Positions 9,479 through 19,262 of a stretch of DNA of 64,000 bases are shown here, piece by piece. This DNA comes from Sphingomonas folli (GTDB taxonomy: Bacteria; Pseudomonadota; Alphaproteobacteria; Sphingomonadales; Sphingomonadaceae), in contig NZ_JAHXZL010000001.1 in the NCBI RefSeq assembly GCF_019429525.1, forward strand, positions 186,001-250,000. Direction: 5' to 3'. The notes under the pieces are model-generated. The model was not told the DNA's origin. It did no database searches and saw only the letters and a program-made list of their open reading frames with translations. Made by a program: the position numbers and the translations under genes. The first letter of the stretch is position 1. Each line of letters opens with the position of its first letter.

Positions 9479-10531
9479 ATGACCTCGCTGTGGGACTATC
9501 CCGATTTCGACGCCCATGAGGGGCTCCACCTCTTCGCCGACCCGGCCTCTGGGTTGAAAGCGGTGGTCGCGGTCCACTCGACCGCGCTCGGGCCGGCCGC
9601 GGGCGGCGTGCGCTTCTGGCATTATGCCGACGACTCGCGCGCGCTCACCGACGCGCTGCGGCTGTCGCGCGGGATGAGCTACAAGAACGCGATGGCGGGG
9701 CTGGCGCTGGGCGGGGGCAAGGGCGTGGTGCTCGCGTCGCGTCCCGGCGAGACGATCAGCGAGGCGCAGCTGCGCGCCTTCGGTCGCGCGGTCGAGTCGC
9801 TCGGCGGGCGCTACGTCACCGCCGAGGACGTCGGCATGTCCGAGGCGCGGATGAAGGTGATCGCGGAGGAGACGCGCTACGTCTCGGGTCTTCCCGTGGC
9901 ACAGGGCGCGGCGGGCGGCGACCCCGGCCCGTACACCGCGCACGGCGTGTACCTCGGCGTGCGCGCCGCGGCCAAGCGCGGGCTCGGCAGCGACGACGTG
10001 CGCGGCGTGCGGGTCGCGATCCAGGGGCTCGGCTCGGTCGGTGGCGGGCTCGCCAAGCTGCTCGCGCGCGACGGCGCGGTGCTGACGCTCGCCGACGTCG
10101 ACCAGGCGCGCGCGGAACGGCTCGCGGGGGAGCTCGGCGCGACGGTGGTGGCGCCCGAGGAGGTCCTGCGCGCCGAGGTCGACATCGTCAGCCCCAACGC
10201 GCTGGGCGCGATCCTGACCGAACAGTCGATCCCGACGCTCAAGGCCAAGATCGTCGCGGGCGGCGCTAACAACCAGCTCGCCACCGCGGCGGACGGGCGC
10301 CGGCTGCACGAGGCGGGCGTCGTCTACGCCCCCGACTATGTCATCAACGCGGGTGGGATCATCAACGTCGGTCTCGAGTATCTCGGTCACGGCGACGAGG
10401 CCGAGGTGATGGCGCGGATCGCGCAGATCCCGGGCCGCCTCGACGAGGTATGGGACGAGGCCGCGGCGACGGGTGACCCCACCGCCGAGGTGGCGGATCG
10501 GATCGCACGGCGGCTGATTGGGCGCACGTGA
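9479..10531 (+). CDS. Leucine (Glu/Leu/Phe/Val family) dehydrogenase
   Basis: NAD-dependent amino-acid dehydrogenase of 350 residues, the length of the leucine/valine/phenylalanine dehydrogenase branch rather than the 450-residue glutamate dehydrogenases. Catalytic-lysine motifs are SYKNAMAGLALGGGKGVV (about residues 66-83), and the Rossmann motif is QGLGSVGGG (about 181-189). EDVGMSEARM near residue 120 is also typical. It probably interconverts a branched-chain amino acid and its 2-oxo acid. ATG 9479 has GGAGG five bases upstream; a GTG at 9476 is in frame. The gene stands alone between tRNA-His and a palindromic element. An AT-richer stretch with TATGAAT at 9428-9434 upstream could be its promoter. 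Substrate choice among Leu, Val and Phe cannot be read from sequence here. Confidence 0.9.
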   Translation: MTSLWDYPDFDAHEGLHLFADPASGLKAVVAVHSTALGPAAGGVRFWHYADDSRALTDALRLSRGMSYKNAMAGLALGGGKGVVLASRPGETISEAQLRAFGRAVESLGGRYVTAEDVGMSEARMKVIAEETRYVSGLPVAQGAAGGDPGPYTAHGVYLGVRAAAKRGLGSDDVRGVRVAIQGLGSVGGGLAKLLARDGAVLTLADVDQARAERLAGELGATVVAPEEVLRAEVDIVSPNALGAILTEQSIPTLKAKIVAGGANNQLATAADGRRLHEAGVVYAPDYVINAGGIINVGLEYLGHGDEAEVMARIAQIPGRLDEVWDEAAATGDPTAEVADRIARRLIGRT

Positions 10532-10637
10532 CGGAGGAGGCGCGGCTGTCATCTCCGATGCGGCGCGTACGCTACACGATCCCGGCGGGGGGCCACGGGA
10601 GACACCGTGGAGGAGGCGACCGGTCCACTTCCACTAT

Positions 10638-10733
10638 CGTCATCCCGGACTTGGTCCGGGATCCACGGTGGCGCGTACCCACCGGCGCCTGAGTGCGCGG
10701 GCCAGTGGATCCCGGAACAAGTCCGGGATGACG
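10638..10733. repeat. 96-bp palindromic element, copy 3
   Basis: The best preserved copy. The left arm is ATCCCGGAC-TTG-GTCCGGGAT (9-bp stem). The right arm is ATCCCGGA-ACAAG-TCCGGGAT (8-bp stem). It sits between the convergent leucine-dehydrogenase and eda genes, where it could also act as a transcript-end structure. Confidence 0.88.
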
Positions 10734-10798
10734 GAAAGAAGGGGGCGTGGTCGTGAAGGCTGAGCATCCGAACTGCGCCCCGATAGTCCCAGGCCCTT

Positions 10799-11404
10799 CT
10801 ACCGCGCCAGCCCCGCGGCCGCGCGCGCGCGCGCCTCGATCTCGGGAAGCGTGCCCTCGGTCACCCAGCTGCCGCCGACGCACAGCACCGGGGCGAGCGC
10901 GAGCCAGTCGGGGGCGCTCGCCTCGGTGATCCCGCCGGTCGGGCAGAAGCGGCACTGGTAGAAGGGCGCCGCCAGTGCCTTCAGCGCCTTGATCCCGCCG
11001 CTCGTCTCGGCGGGGAAGAACTTGAAGTGCGACAGCCCCATGTCGAGCCCGCGCATGATGTCGCCCGCGGTGGCGACGCCGGGCAGCCAGGGGATGCCGC
11101 TCGCCAGGATCGTCTCGCCCAGCTTCTGCGACAGGCCCGGGGAGACGATGAACTCGGCGCCCGCGTCCCTCACCTGCGCCACCTGCTCGGCGGTGACGAC
11201 GGTGCCCGCGCCGACGATCGCGCCGGGGACTTCCTTCATCGCGCGGATCGCGTCGAGCGCGGCGGGGGTGCGCAGCGTCACCTCCAGCACCTTGAGCCCG
11301 CCGGCGACCAGCGCCTCGGCCAGCCCGCGCGCCTGCGCGGCGTCGTGGATCACCAGCACGGGAATCACCGCGCTGGTCCGCATCACCGTCTCAATGTCGC
11401 TCAT
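10799..11404 (-). CDS. eda: 2-keto-3-deoxy-6-phosphogluconate aldolase
   Basis: The last step of the Entner-Doudoroff pathway: cleavage of KDPG to pyruvate and glyceraldehyde 3-phosphate. At 201 residues it has normal length. The active-site residues are visible: Glu41 and Arg45 in LEVTLRT, and Schiff-base Lys128 in FKFFPAE, followed by PTGGI for phosphate binding. The ATG is one base past the glk stop, so it is the distal gene of the zwf-pgl-edd-glk-eda group on the minus strand. The gene ends about 65 bases from palindromic element copy 3. Confidence 0.96.
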   Translation of the reverse strand: MSDIETVMRTSAVIPVLVIHDAAQARGLAEALVAGGLKVLEVTLRTPAALDAIRAMKEVPGAIVGAGTVVTAEQVAQVRDAGAEFIVSPGLSQKLGETILASGIPWLPGVATAGDIMRGLDMGLSHFKFFPAETSGGIKALKALAAPFYQCRFCPTGGITEASAPDWLALAPVLCVGGSWVTEGTLPEIEARARAAAGLAR

Positions 11405-11405
11405 G

Positions 11406-12371
11406 TCACTGATGCTCCTGCGCGAAAGCCGCCGCGGCGCCGAACAGGCCGGGCTGGGGATGGGTGATGAGCTTGACGGGGATGGCCGCCATCATGGACT
11501 GGAACCGGCCCTTGGAGACGAAGCGCTGGTCGAAGCCCGAGCGCAGCAACTTGTCCTTGATCCGCAGCCCCAGCCCGCCGGCGATCACCACGCCGTGTGC
11601 GCCCTGCGCCAGCGCGAGGTCGCCCGCCACCGCGCCGAGCGCGAGGCAGAAACGGTCGAGCGCGGCGAGCGCGATCGAGTCGGTGCCCTCCAGCGCCTCG
11701 GTCCAGATCGCCTTGTCGTCGCGCCGCAGCACCGCGCGGCCCTCGAGGTCGGCGAGCGTCTCGTAGATCGCGACGATGCCGGGGCCGGCGACGATCCGCT
11801 CGGCCGACACGCGCGTGTAGGTCTTGCGCAGCCGCTTGAGGATCGCGTCCTCGATCCCGTCGAGCGGGGCATAGTCCATGTGCCCACCCTCGGTCGGGAG
11901 CACCCAGTAGCGGCCGTCGCGCTTGAACACCTGCGCCACGCCTAGCCCGGTGCCGGGGCCGCACACGGTGGTCACCCCGTCGCCGGGCAGATCGGTGTCG
12001 GGGCCGCAGAGATGCTCGAAGTCGCCCGCGGGGAGCTGCGCCACGGCATGGCCGATCGCGCCGAAATCGTTGATGATCGTCCACTGCTCGGCGCCGAGCC
12101 GCTCGGGGATGAGCGAGGGGCGGATGACCCAGGGGTTGTTGGTGAGGCGGATCACGTCGCCGGTGATCGGCGAGGCGACCGCGATCGCCGCGGCGGGGGG
12201 CAGGGTGCCGCCCTGGCGCGCGCGGAACGCCTCATAGGCGGTCTGCAGGCTGGCGTGCTCGGCGGTCTTGAGCGTCACCGGCTCGCCGAGCGTCCGCACG
12301 CGGCCGCCGTCGACCTCGGCGATCGCGAAGCGGGCGTGGGTGCCGCCGATGTCCACCGATACGATCTGCAT
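11406..12371 (-). CDS. glk: Glucokinase
   Basis: ATP-dependent glucose kinase of 321 residues, feeding glucose 6-phosphate to zwf. Motifs are the phosphate loop [11 protein letters not shown] (residues 7-17), catalytic Asp in [10 protein letters not shown] (about 99-108), and the adenosine region [11 protein letters not shown] (about 132-142). The start is ATG 12371 ([10 protein letters not shown]). The frame stays open for another 120 codons upstream, but that part is low-complexity and covers the intergenic hairpin. The edd gene ends 89 bases upstream; eda starts one base after the stop. Confidence 0.95.
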   Translation of the reverse strand: MQIVSVDIGGTHARFAIAEVDGGRVRTLGEPVTLKTAEHASLQTAYEAFRARQGGTLPPAAAIAVASPITGDVIRLTNNPWVIRPSLIPERLGAEQWTIINDFGAIGHAVAQLPAGDFEHLCGPDTDLPGDGVTTVCGPGTGLGVAQVFKRDGRYWVLPTEGGHMDYAPLDGIEDAILKRLRKTYTRVSAERIVAGPGIVAIYETLADLEGRAVLRRDDKAIWTEALEGTDSIALAALDRFCLALGAVAGDLALAQGAHGVVIAGGLGLRIKDKLLRSGFDQRFVSKGRFQSMMAAIPVKLITHPQPGLFGAAAAFAQEHQ

Positions 12372-12420
12372 GCTCTTCTCCCTCTCCCCGGCGAGCGGCC
12401 GGGCGGATGCCGCGGTGCCG

Positions 12421-12448
12421 CTCTCCCGACCCTCGTCCCGCGGGAGAG
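12421..12448 (-). other. Stem-loop in the edd-glk gap
   Basis: CTCTCCCG (12421-12428) and CGGGAGAG (12441-12448) are perfect 8-bp inverted arms with a 12-base loop. There is no T tract in the transcribed direction, so it looks more like an mRNA processing or stability element than a terminator. Confidence 0.55.
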
Positions 12449-12460
12449 GGCCTCGATCTA

Positions 12461-14290
<1,830 letters not shown>

Positions 14291-14335
14291 GCTGCTACCT
14301 TCGGCTCGGGCGGGTCCTCGCGCGGCGGCGCGGTT

Positions 14336-14357
14336 GTGCGGCAGTGCCGTGCCGCAC
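14336..14357 (-). other. Stem-loop between pgl and edd
   Basis: GTGCGGCA (14336-14343) and TGCCGCAC (14350-14357) are perfect 8-bp arms around a 6-base loop, about 46 bases upstream of the edd start. It may protect or separate the cistrons. Confidence 0.5.
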
Positions 14358-14375
14358 TCAAGTCCCGCTGGGTCG

Positions 14376-14387
14376 GAATACGTATTC
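14376..14387. promoter_or_regulatory. 12-bp perfect palindrome GAATACGTATTC
   Basis: GAATACGTATTC is an uninterrupted palindrome in AT-richer sequence between the pgl stop and edd start, about 90 bases upstream of edd. With a central CG it could be a repressor half-site pair. No regulator can be named from sequence. Confidence 0.35.
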
Positions 14388-14398
14388 GGCGGCGGCGC

Positions 14399-15103
14399 TC
14401 AGGCCGCCCAGTGGATGTCGACCGGCAGCTCGACGTCCGCCAGCACGCGCCCGATCGGGTAGGGCGAGCCCGCGCCCTCCTTGATCGCGTCCTCGATCAC
14501 CTTGCGCTTGGCGTCGCCGGTCACCGCGATCATCAGCGCGCGCGCGGTGGCGATCGCCTGACGGCTGAGCGTCACCCGCGCCACCGGCGCCTCGGGCGGC
14601 AGCGGATCGGGCATCACGCCGAGCGCACGCCGCTCCTTGGGGCCGCTGAGCGCCTCGTCATAGTCGGGGCCCGGGAAGATCGACGCCGTGTGCCCGTCGC
14701 CGCCGACGCCGAGCAGGCAGAGGTCGAGCGGCCAGTGCAGGTCCTGCATCAGCGCGTCGGCCGAGCGGCCCGCGGCCTTATAGTCGTCGGTCGCCTTGGG
14801 CACGATCGGCATGACGCGCGCGCCCTTGGGAATGAAGATCTTGCCGAGCGCGGTGACGTTGGAGAGCGGGTCGCCGAGCGGGACGATGCGCTCGTCGCCC
14901 GGGATGATCGTCACGCGCTTCCAGTCGAGCTTGGCCTGGGCGAGCTTCTCATAGGCGGGCAGGGGCGTCTTGCCGCCCGCCAGCGCGATCACCGCCGAGC
15001 CGCGCGCGTCGATCGCGCTCTCGACGACGAACTGGATGTCGCCCGCGACCGCGTCGGCCAGCTCGGCCGCGTCGTCATATTCCCACCATTCGATCTCGGT
15101 CAT
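14399..15103 (-). CDS. pgl: 6-phosphogluconolactonase
   Basis: Hydrolyses 6-phosphogluconolactone, linking zwf to edd. The protein has 234 residues and belongs to the NagB/GntP-like (DevB) family. Motifs are ALAGGKTPLPAYEKLA (about residues 40-55), IPGDERIVP (about 67-75) and the catalytic-site pattern LLGVGGDGHTASIFPG (about 143-158). The ATG follows GGAGAGAG. It is separated from zwf by 361 bases of repeat-containing DNA, so it may have its own promoter. Confidence 0.95.
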   Translation of the reverse strand: MTEIEWWEYDDAAELADAVAGDIQFVVESAIDARGSAVIALAGGKTPLPAYEKLAQAKLDWKRVTIIPGDERIVPLGDPLSNVTALGKIFIPKGARVMPIVPKATDDYKAAGRSADALMQDLHWPLDLCLLGVGGDGHTASIFPGPDYDEALSGPKERRALGVMPDPLPPEAPVARVTLSRQAIATARALMIAVTGDAKRKVIEDAIKEGAGSPYPIGRVLADVELPVDIHWAA

Positions 15104-15464
15104 GTCTCTCTCCGTCGCGGCGCTCGGGGCCGCGCTGGTCGCCGCGCGGTAGGCGCCGGCAGGTCGTGGCCTGCTTTCGCAGGAAGTTCGGTCAGGTCAA
15201 CCGAGCAATGCGGTGGTGAGGGCGAGGAGGCAGGCATGTGGCGCGCTTTGAAGCGCTCGCCCGACGAGCTGCACCCCGGCGCACGCCGGAGGTCCGGCTG
15301 GGAGACGATGGTGAGTCCCAAGGCGGCCTTCCCACCCTGGCCCCGGCGTCTGCCGGAACGGTGGCTGGTCGGGCGATCCGTGCTCCTGCGCAGGCAGGAG
15401 CCTGGCGCCACGAGCGCCCCTCCCGCCAACCCTGGGTCCCTGCGTTCGCGGGAACACCGCGCGT
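15104..15464. other. Non-coding zwf-pgl gap with repeat remnants
   Basis: 361 bases without a convincing gene. It holds a perfect hairpin GCTCCTGC-GCAG-GCAGGAGC (15382-15401) and one copy of the second dispersed repeat family (15379-15455). A related module, CCGGCGTCTGCCGGAAC, lies just before it (about 15342-15358). Codons that stay open across it are low-complexity. Confidence 0.6.
15379..15455 (-). repeat. Second dispersed repeat family, copy 1 (about 77 bp)
   Basis: Read on the minus strand, it begins TTCCCGCGAACGCAGGGAC, continues with GGCGGGAGGGGCGC and GTGGCGCC, and ends CTGCGCAGGAGCACG. It aligns with 34957-35032 over almost its whole length, with conserved blocks GCGAACGC, GGCGGGAGGG, TGGCGC and GGAGCACG. 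Confidence 0.6.
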
Positions 15465-16928
15465 TCAGTCGTCGTGCCAGCTCACCCCGTCGCGCTCGGT
15501 CAGCGCGATCGCGCCGGCCGGACCCCAGGTGCCCGCCGCGTAATGTTTCGGCTTCGTCTGCGCCGCGGTCCAGCCGGCGCGGATCGCGTCGATCCACCCC
15601 CATTGCGCCTCCACCTCGTCGCGCCTGACGAACAAGGTCTGGTCGCCCTCGATCAGGTCGAGCAGCAGTCGCTCATAGGCGATGCGGCGGCGCGAGCCCG
15701 CGAACTGAGCGTCGAGGCTGAGGTTGAGCGGCACCTCGCGCAGCTTGATCCCCTCGCGATCGAGCCCCGGCTCCTTGGTCATCACCAGCAGCTGAATATA
15801 TTCCTCCGGCTGGAGGCGGATGATGAGCTTGTTGGGCTGGAGAAGCCCGCCGCGCCCCGAGAACATCGAGTGCGGCACCGGCTTGAACTGGATCGCGATC
15901 TCGCTGCGGCGCTTGGCCATGCGCTTGCCGGTGCGGAGATAGAAGGGCACGCCCTGCCAGCGCCAATTGTCGACGAAGGCCTTGATCGCGACGAAGGTCT
16001 CGACGTCGCTGTCATAGCCGAGCTCAACGTCGTACCCGCGCACGACCTTACCGCCGACCGCGCCTTCCTCATACTGGCCGGTGACGGTGGCGGTCTGCAC
16101 CTCCTCCGGCTTCATCCGACGCAGCGAGCGGAACACCTTGGCCTTCTCGTCGCGGATCGCGGTGCCGTCGTACAGCGCCGGCGGCTCCATCGCGATCAGC
16201 GCGACGAGCTGGAGCATGTGGTTGGCGACCATGTCACGCAGCGCGCCGGCGCCCTCGTAATAGCCGGCGCGATCCTCCAGCCCCACCGTCTCGGAGATGG
16301 TGATCTGGACGTTGTCGATGCCCGTCGCGTTCCAGATCGGCTCGAACATCGAGTTGCCGAAGCGCAGCGCGAGGATGTTCTGCACCGTCTCCTTGCCGAG
16401 ATAGTGATCGATGCGGAAGATGCGATCCTCGGGGAAGACCGAGGCGACGGTGTCGTTGATCTCGCGGCTCGACTCGAGGTCGTAGCCGAGCGGTTTCTCC
16501 AGCCCGATCCGCACCGTGCCGCCGGCCAGGCCGACGCTTTCCAGCCCCTTCACCGCGGGCTCGAACAGCGAGGGCGCGGTGGACAGATAGATGGCCAGCC
16601 CGCCCGAGACGTCGCCGATCTTGTCGGCGAGCGGCTGGAAGCTCGCCGGGTCGGACAGGTCGGCGGGCTGGAACTGCAATCGCTGGAGGAAGCTGTCGAT
16701 CGCGCCGGCGTCCTTGCGGTCGGCGGGCAGGAACTCGTCGAGCGCCTTGCGCGTGGCATCGCGGAAGGCATTGTCGTCGAGGTCGCCGCGCGCCGAGCCG
16801 GTGATCGTCAGCCCCGCGGGCAGCAGCCCGTCGGCGTGCAGCCCGTAGAGCGAGGGCAGCAGCATCCGCTTGGCGAGGTCGCCGGTCGCACCGAATAGCA
16901 GCAGCTTGCCCACCGGATTGCGCTCCAT
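15465..16928 (-). CDS. zwf: Glucose-6-phosphate 1-dehydrogenase
   Basis: Oxidises glucose 6-phosphate to the lactone with NAD(P)+. It has 487 residues, the usual length. The nucleotide motif GATGDLAKRMLLPSLY is at residues 13-28 and the substrate/catalytic motif RIDHYLGKE at about 171-179. AGSRRRIAYERLLLDLIEGD is the conserved C-terminal block. AGGAG is six bases before the ATG. The argC stop is only 21 bases upstream, so zwf may be cotranscribed with argC and marR as well as driving pgl-edd-glk-eda. Confidence 0.97.
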   Translation of the reverse strand: MERNPVGKLLLFGATGDLAKRMLLPSLYGLHADGLLPAGLTITGSARGDLDDNAFRDATRKALDEFLPADRKDAGAIDSFLQRLQFQPADLSDPASFQPLADKIGDVSGGLAIYLSTAPSLFEPAVKGLESVGLAGGTVRIGLEKPLGYDLESSREINDTVASVFPEDRIFRIDHYLGKETVQNILALRFGNSMFEPIWNATGIDNVQITISETVGLEDRAGYYEGAGALRDMVANHMLQLVALIAMEPPALYDGTAIRDEKAKVFRSLRRMKPEEVQTATVTGQYEEGAVGGKVVRGYDVELGYDSDVETFVAIKAFVDNWRWQGVPFYLRTGKRMAKRRSEIAIQFKPVPHSMFSGRGGLLQPNKLIIRLQPEEYIQLLVMTKEPGLDREGIKLREVPLNLSLDAQFAGSRRRIAYERLLLDLIEGDQTLFVRRDEVEAQWGWIDAIRAGWTAAQTKPKHYAAGTWGPAGAIALTERDGVSWHDD

Positions 16929-16949
16929 CTGAGTCTCCTGCGTCGCTTT

Positions 16950-17879
16950 CTAGAGGGTCAGGCCGGCGACGGGGTCGAGTCCGGCCATGATATTGAGGTT
17001 CTGCACCGCGGCACCAGCCGCGCCCTTGCCGAGATTGTCGAGCGTGGCGATCAGCAGCGCCTGACCGCTCGCCTGGTTCCCGACCACGCGCAGCGTCATG
17101 CGATCGGTGCCGGCATCGTCCTCGATCCGCACCACCGTCGCGGCCTCGTGCGCGAAGCGGACGACGCGCCCGCCATCATAGGCCTCGGCGAGCACCTCGG
17201 ACAGGTCAGTCAGCGTCGCGGCGCGCGTGAGCTGGCGCAGGTGCAGCGGCACCTGCACCACCATGCCGCGATAGGTGCGCGCCACCGCCGGCTGGAAGAT
17301 CGGCGCGACGCTCAGGCCCGCGTGGCGGGTCATCTCGGCGACGTGCTTGTGCGCGAGCGCGAGCGCGTACGGGCGGAAGGCGGTCACCGCCTCGCCGCCT
17401 TCGAACTCGGCGATCATCGCCTTGCCGCCGCCGGAATAGCCCGAGGCGGCGTTGACGCTGAGCGGCGCATCGGCGGCGAGCAGACGGGCGCGCACCAGCG
17501 GCCGCACCAGTGCGAGGAAGCCGGTCGGATAGCAGCCCGGGTTGGTGACGTAGCGCGCCGCGGCGATCCGCTCGGCCTGGTCGACCTCGAGCTCGGCGAG
17601 CCCGTAGACCCAGTCCGGCGCCACACGGTGCGCGGTCGAGGCGTCGATCACCCGGGTGCGGTCGTTGGCGATCATCGCCACGGCCTCGCGCGCGGCCTCA
17701 TCGGGCAGGCACAGGATGACCACATCGGCATCGTTGAGCGCCTCGGCACGCGCCGCGAGGTCCTTGCGGCGCGATTCGTCGACCGTCACCAGCGCGACGT
17801 CGCCGCGAGTCGCCAGTCGCTCGCGGATCTCGAGGCCGGTGGTGCCCGCGGCACCGTCGATGAAGACCGCGAGCGTCAC
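16950..17879 (-). CDS. argC: N-acetyl-gamma-glutamyl-phosphate reductase (short, type 2)
   Basis: Arginine biosynthesis: NADPH reduction of N-acetylglutamyl phosphate to the semialdehyde. The 309-residue length fits the shorter ArgC class rather than the 340-residue class. FIDGAAGTTGLEIRERL (residues 6-22) is the nucleotide loop, and catalytic Cys lies in NPGCYPTGFLAL (about 113-124). ASGYSGGGKAMIAEFE is also typical. The start is GTG 17879, overlapping the stop of the SH3 remnant upstream (GTGA). That coupling is odd, because the upstream frame has no normal start codon. Confidence 0.93.
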   Translation of the reverse strand: MTLAVFIDGAAGTTGLEIRERLATRGDVALVTVDESRRKDLAARAEALNDADVVILCLPDEAAREAVAMIANDRTRVIDASTAHRVAPDWVYGLAELEVDQAERIAAARYVTNPGCYPTGFLALVRPLVRARLLAADAPLSVNAASGYSGGGKAMIAEFEGGEAVTAFRPYALALAHKHVAEMTRHAGLSVAPIFQPAVARTYRGMVVQVPLHLRQLTRAATLTDLSEVLAEAYDGGRVVRFAHEAATVVRIEDDAGTDRMTLRVVGNQASGQALLIATLDNLGKGAAGAAVQNLNIMAGLDPVAGLTL

Positions 17880-18199
17880 GCCGGGCGCACCGCCGCGGCG
17901 TCGACATAGCCGACGAGATTGGCGTCGACCGCGATACCCCAGGCGAACCCGCCGGTGAGGTCGAGGAGGTCGAACGCGGCACCGGCGGGAAGCTCGGCCA
18001 GCGCCGCGGAGGCGGAGTCGCGGGACTCGCGCAGCGTCGCCGCGGCGGCGAGCGCGCGACGCAGTGGCGCGGCATAATGGGGCGCGAAGACGCGATCGGC
18101 GAGGCGGACGTCGGCGATGTCGGCGCGCACCGCATGGGTGCGCGGGTCGAGCGTGCGCGACCGCCCGGTGAGCGTGAAGCCGCTACGCGGTGACGTGAT
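17876..18199 (-). pseudogene. SH3-domain remnant of an NlpC/P60 (C40) peptidase gene
   Basis: About 100 codons with clear coding character: FTLTGRSRTLDPRTHAVRAD, then IADVRLADRVFAPHYAAP, and later LDLTGGFAWGIAVDANLVGY. I recognise this as the N-terminal SH3 part of the sphingomonad C40 peptidases that often sit beside a MarR gene. The NlpC/P60 catalytic domain (about 150 residues with Cys-His) is missing; the frame stops exactly at the argC start. No ATG, GTG or TTG exists at the expected N-terminus, where the frame overlaps the marR stop. The first usable codon is GTG 18130, inside the domain, which would give 84 residues. It could be a decayed gene, or a short protein translated by coupling from marR. 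Confidence 0.6.
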
Positions 18200-18641
18200 G
18201 CTGCTCGGCGGTACGGGCGGGTGGGTGGTCGCCGTCACCGATGAACTGGCCGAACTCCTCAAGAAAATCTGCCCCTTCGGATGTACGCGCGACGAAGATG
18301 TTGCGCTTGTCGCTGTCGTCGCGTTGGCGGCGCAGATAGCCGAGCGCACCCAGTCTGTTCAAGGCGCGCGTCACCACGGGTTTGGAGACGTTGAGCACGC
18401 GCGCCAGCCCGCGCACTGTGTGCGGGCCGGGCCGCAAGTATACGACGAGGAGGAGCGCCATCTGGCGATTGGTGAGGTCGGGCTCGCCCGAGCGCACGTA
18501 ATCGACCAGCGCGTTCATCCACGAACTGAGTTCGGGTTGCGCCAATGTTGCCACGTCCTCGTCCCGCTGCATCGCGCCCGGTCCGTTCCGGGTTTGTGCG
18601 AGAATAACGCCCGCTTCCGCGGCTGGTTTCAGCCATGTCAC
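18183..18641 (-). CDS. MarR/winged-helix transcriptional regulator
   Basis: A 152-residue DNA-binding protein. The winged helix is at about residues 55-115: LTNRQMALLLVVYL, HTVRGLARVLNVSKPVVTRA (recognition helix), then GYLRRQRDDSDKRNIFVART (wing). A C-terminal helix EGADFLEEFGQFI follows. No ligand pocket residues can be assigned. It is the first gene of the minus-strand run leading into argC and zwf, and is divergent from secG. A start at ATG 18641 is assumed; an internal ATG at about codon 24 (MQRDEDVATL) is possible and closer to the length of some relatives. Confidence 0.85.
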   Translation of the reverse strand: MTWLKPAAEAGVILAQTRNGPGAMQRDEDVATLAQPELSSWMNALVDYVRSGEPDLTNRQMALLLVVYLRPGPHTVRGLARVLNVSKPVVTRALNRLGALGYLRRQRDDSDKRNIFVARTSEGADFLEEFGQFIGDGDHPPARTAEQHHVTA

Positions 18642-18782
18642 GAATTAGCGAGCCGTTTTCGTGCCGTTCCGGGGGTGAGCGGCGCGGTTGATCCGCGCTC
18701 GCCGCTCCCCTATGTGCCCGCCATCCGGCGTGCGCGACCTGGTCGCGCGTGCCCCTGGCTGTATCGGACCCGCGTCGCTCCC

Positions 18783-19178
18783 ATGTTCACCTTCCTGCTC
18801 GTCCTCCAGGCCATCATCGCGGCTGCCCTCGTCACCGTGATCCTGATGCAGCGCTCGGAAGGCGGCGGGCTGACCTCCTCGGGCAGTCCCTCGGGGCTGA
18901 TGTCGGCGCGCGGCGCGGCGGACTTTCTCACGCGCGCCACCTCGGTGCTGGCGGGGATCTTCGTGGTGATGAGCATCGTGCTCGCCTTCATCGCGGCGCA
19001 TCGCGGCGCAGTGTCGGTCGACACCTCGTTGCAGCGGCGGGTGCCCGCCGCACAGACGCAGCAGCCCGCGCCGACTCAGCCCGACGCCGCCGCGCAGGTC
19101 CCGCTCGCCGGTGGCCCGGCCAACGCCGCCGCGCCCGCGCCGGCACCGGCCGACAACGGCGTGCCGCTGGCGCGCTGA
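18783..19178 (+). CDS. secG: Preprotein translocase subunit SecG
   Basis: Small SecYEG partner of 131 residues. It has two transmembrane helices (about residues 3-22 and 53-73) flanking the conserved loop LMQRSEGGGLTSSGSPSGLMSARGAADFLTR. The Ala/Pro/Gln-rich tail after residue 85 is long but common in sphingomonads. The start is ATG 18783 (MFTFLLVLQ). In relatives tpiA usually precedes secG; here a MarR gene is divergent instead. The pyrG gene follows after 84 bases. Confidence 0.95.
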   Translation: MFTFLLVLQAIIAAALVTVILMQRSEGGGLTSSGSPSGLMSARGAADFLTRATSVLAGIFVVMSIVLAFIAAHRGAVSVDTSLQRRVPAAQTQQPAPTQPDAAAQVPLAGGPANAAAPAPAPADNGVPLAR

Positions 19179-19202
19179 TCGCCCTCACAGCGTCGACTCG
19201 TC

Positions 19203-19223
19203 GCGCGCGGCCTCACCGCGCGC
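19203..19223 (+). other. Stem-loop between secG and pyrG
   Basis: GCGCGCGG (19203-19210), loop CCTCA, then CCGCGCGC (19216-19223), followed by TTGCCCT. It is a strong hairpin with a weak T stretch and may partly end secG transcripts. Confidence 0.45.
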
Positions 19224-19262
19224 TTGCCCTCGCTCGTACTCTAAGGTTAGGCAGTTCGCCCC

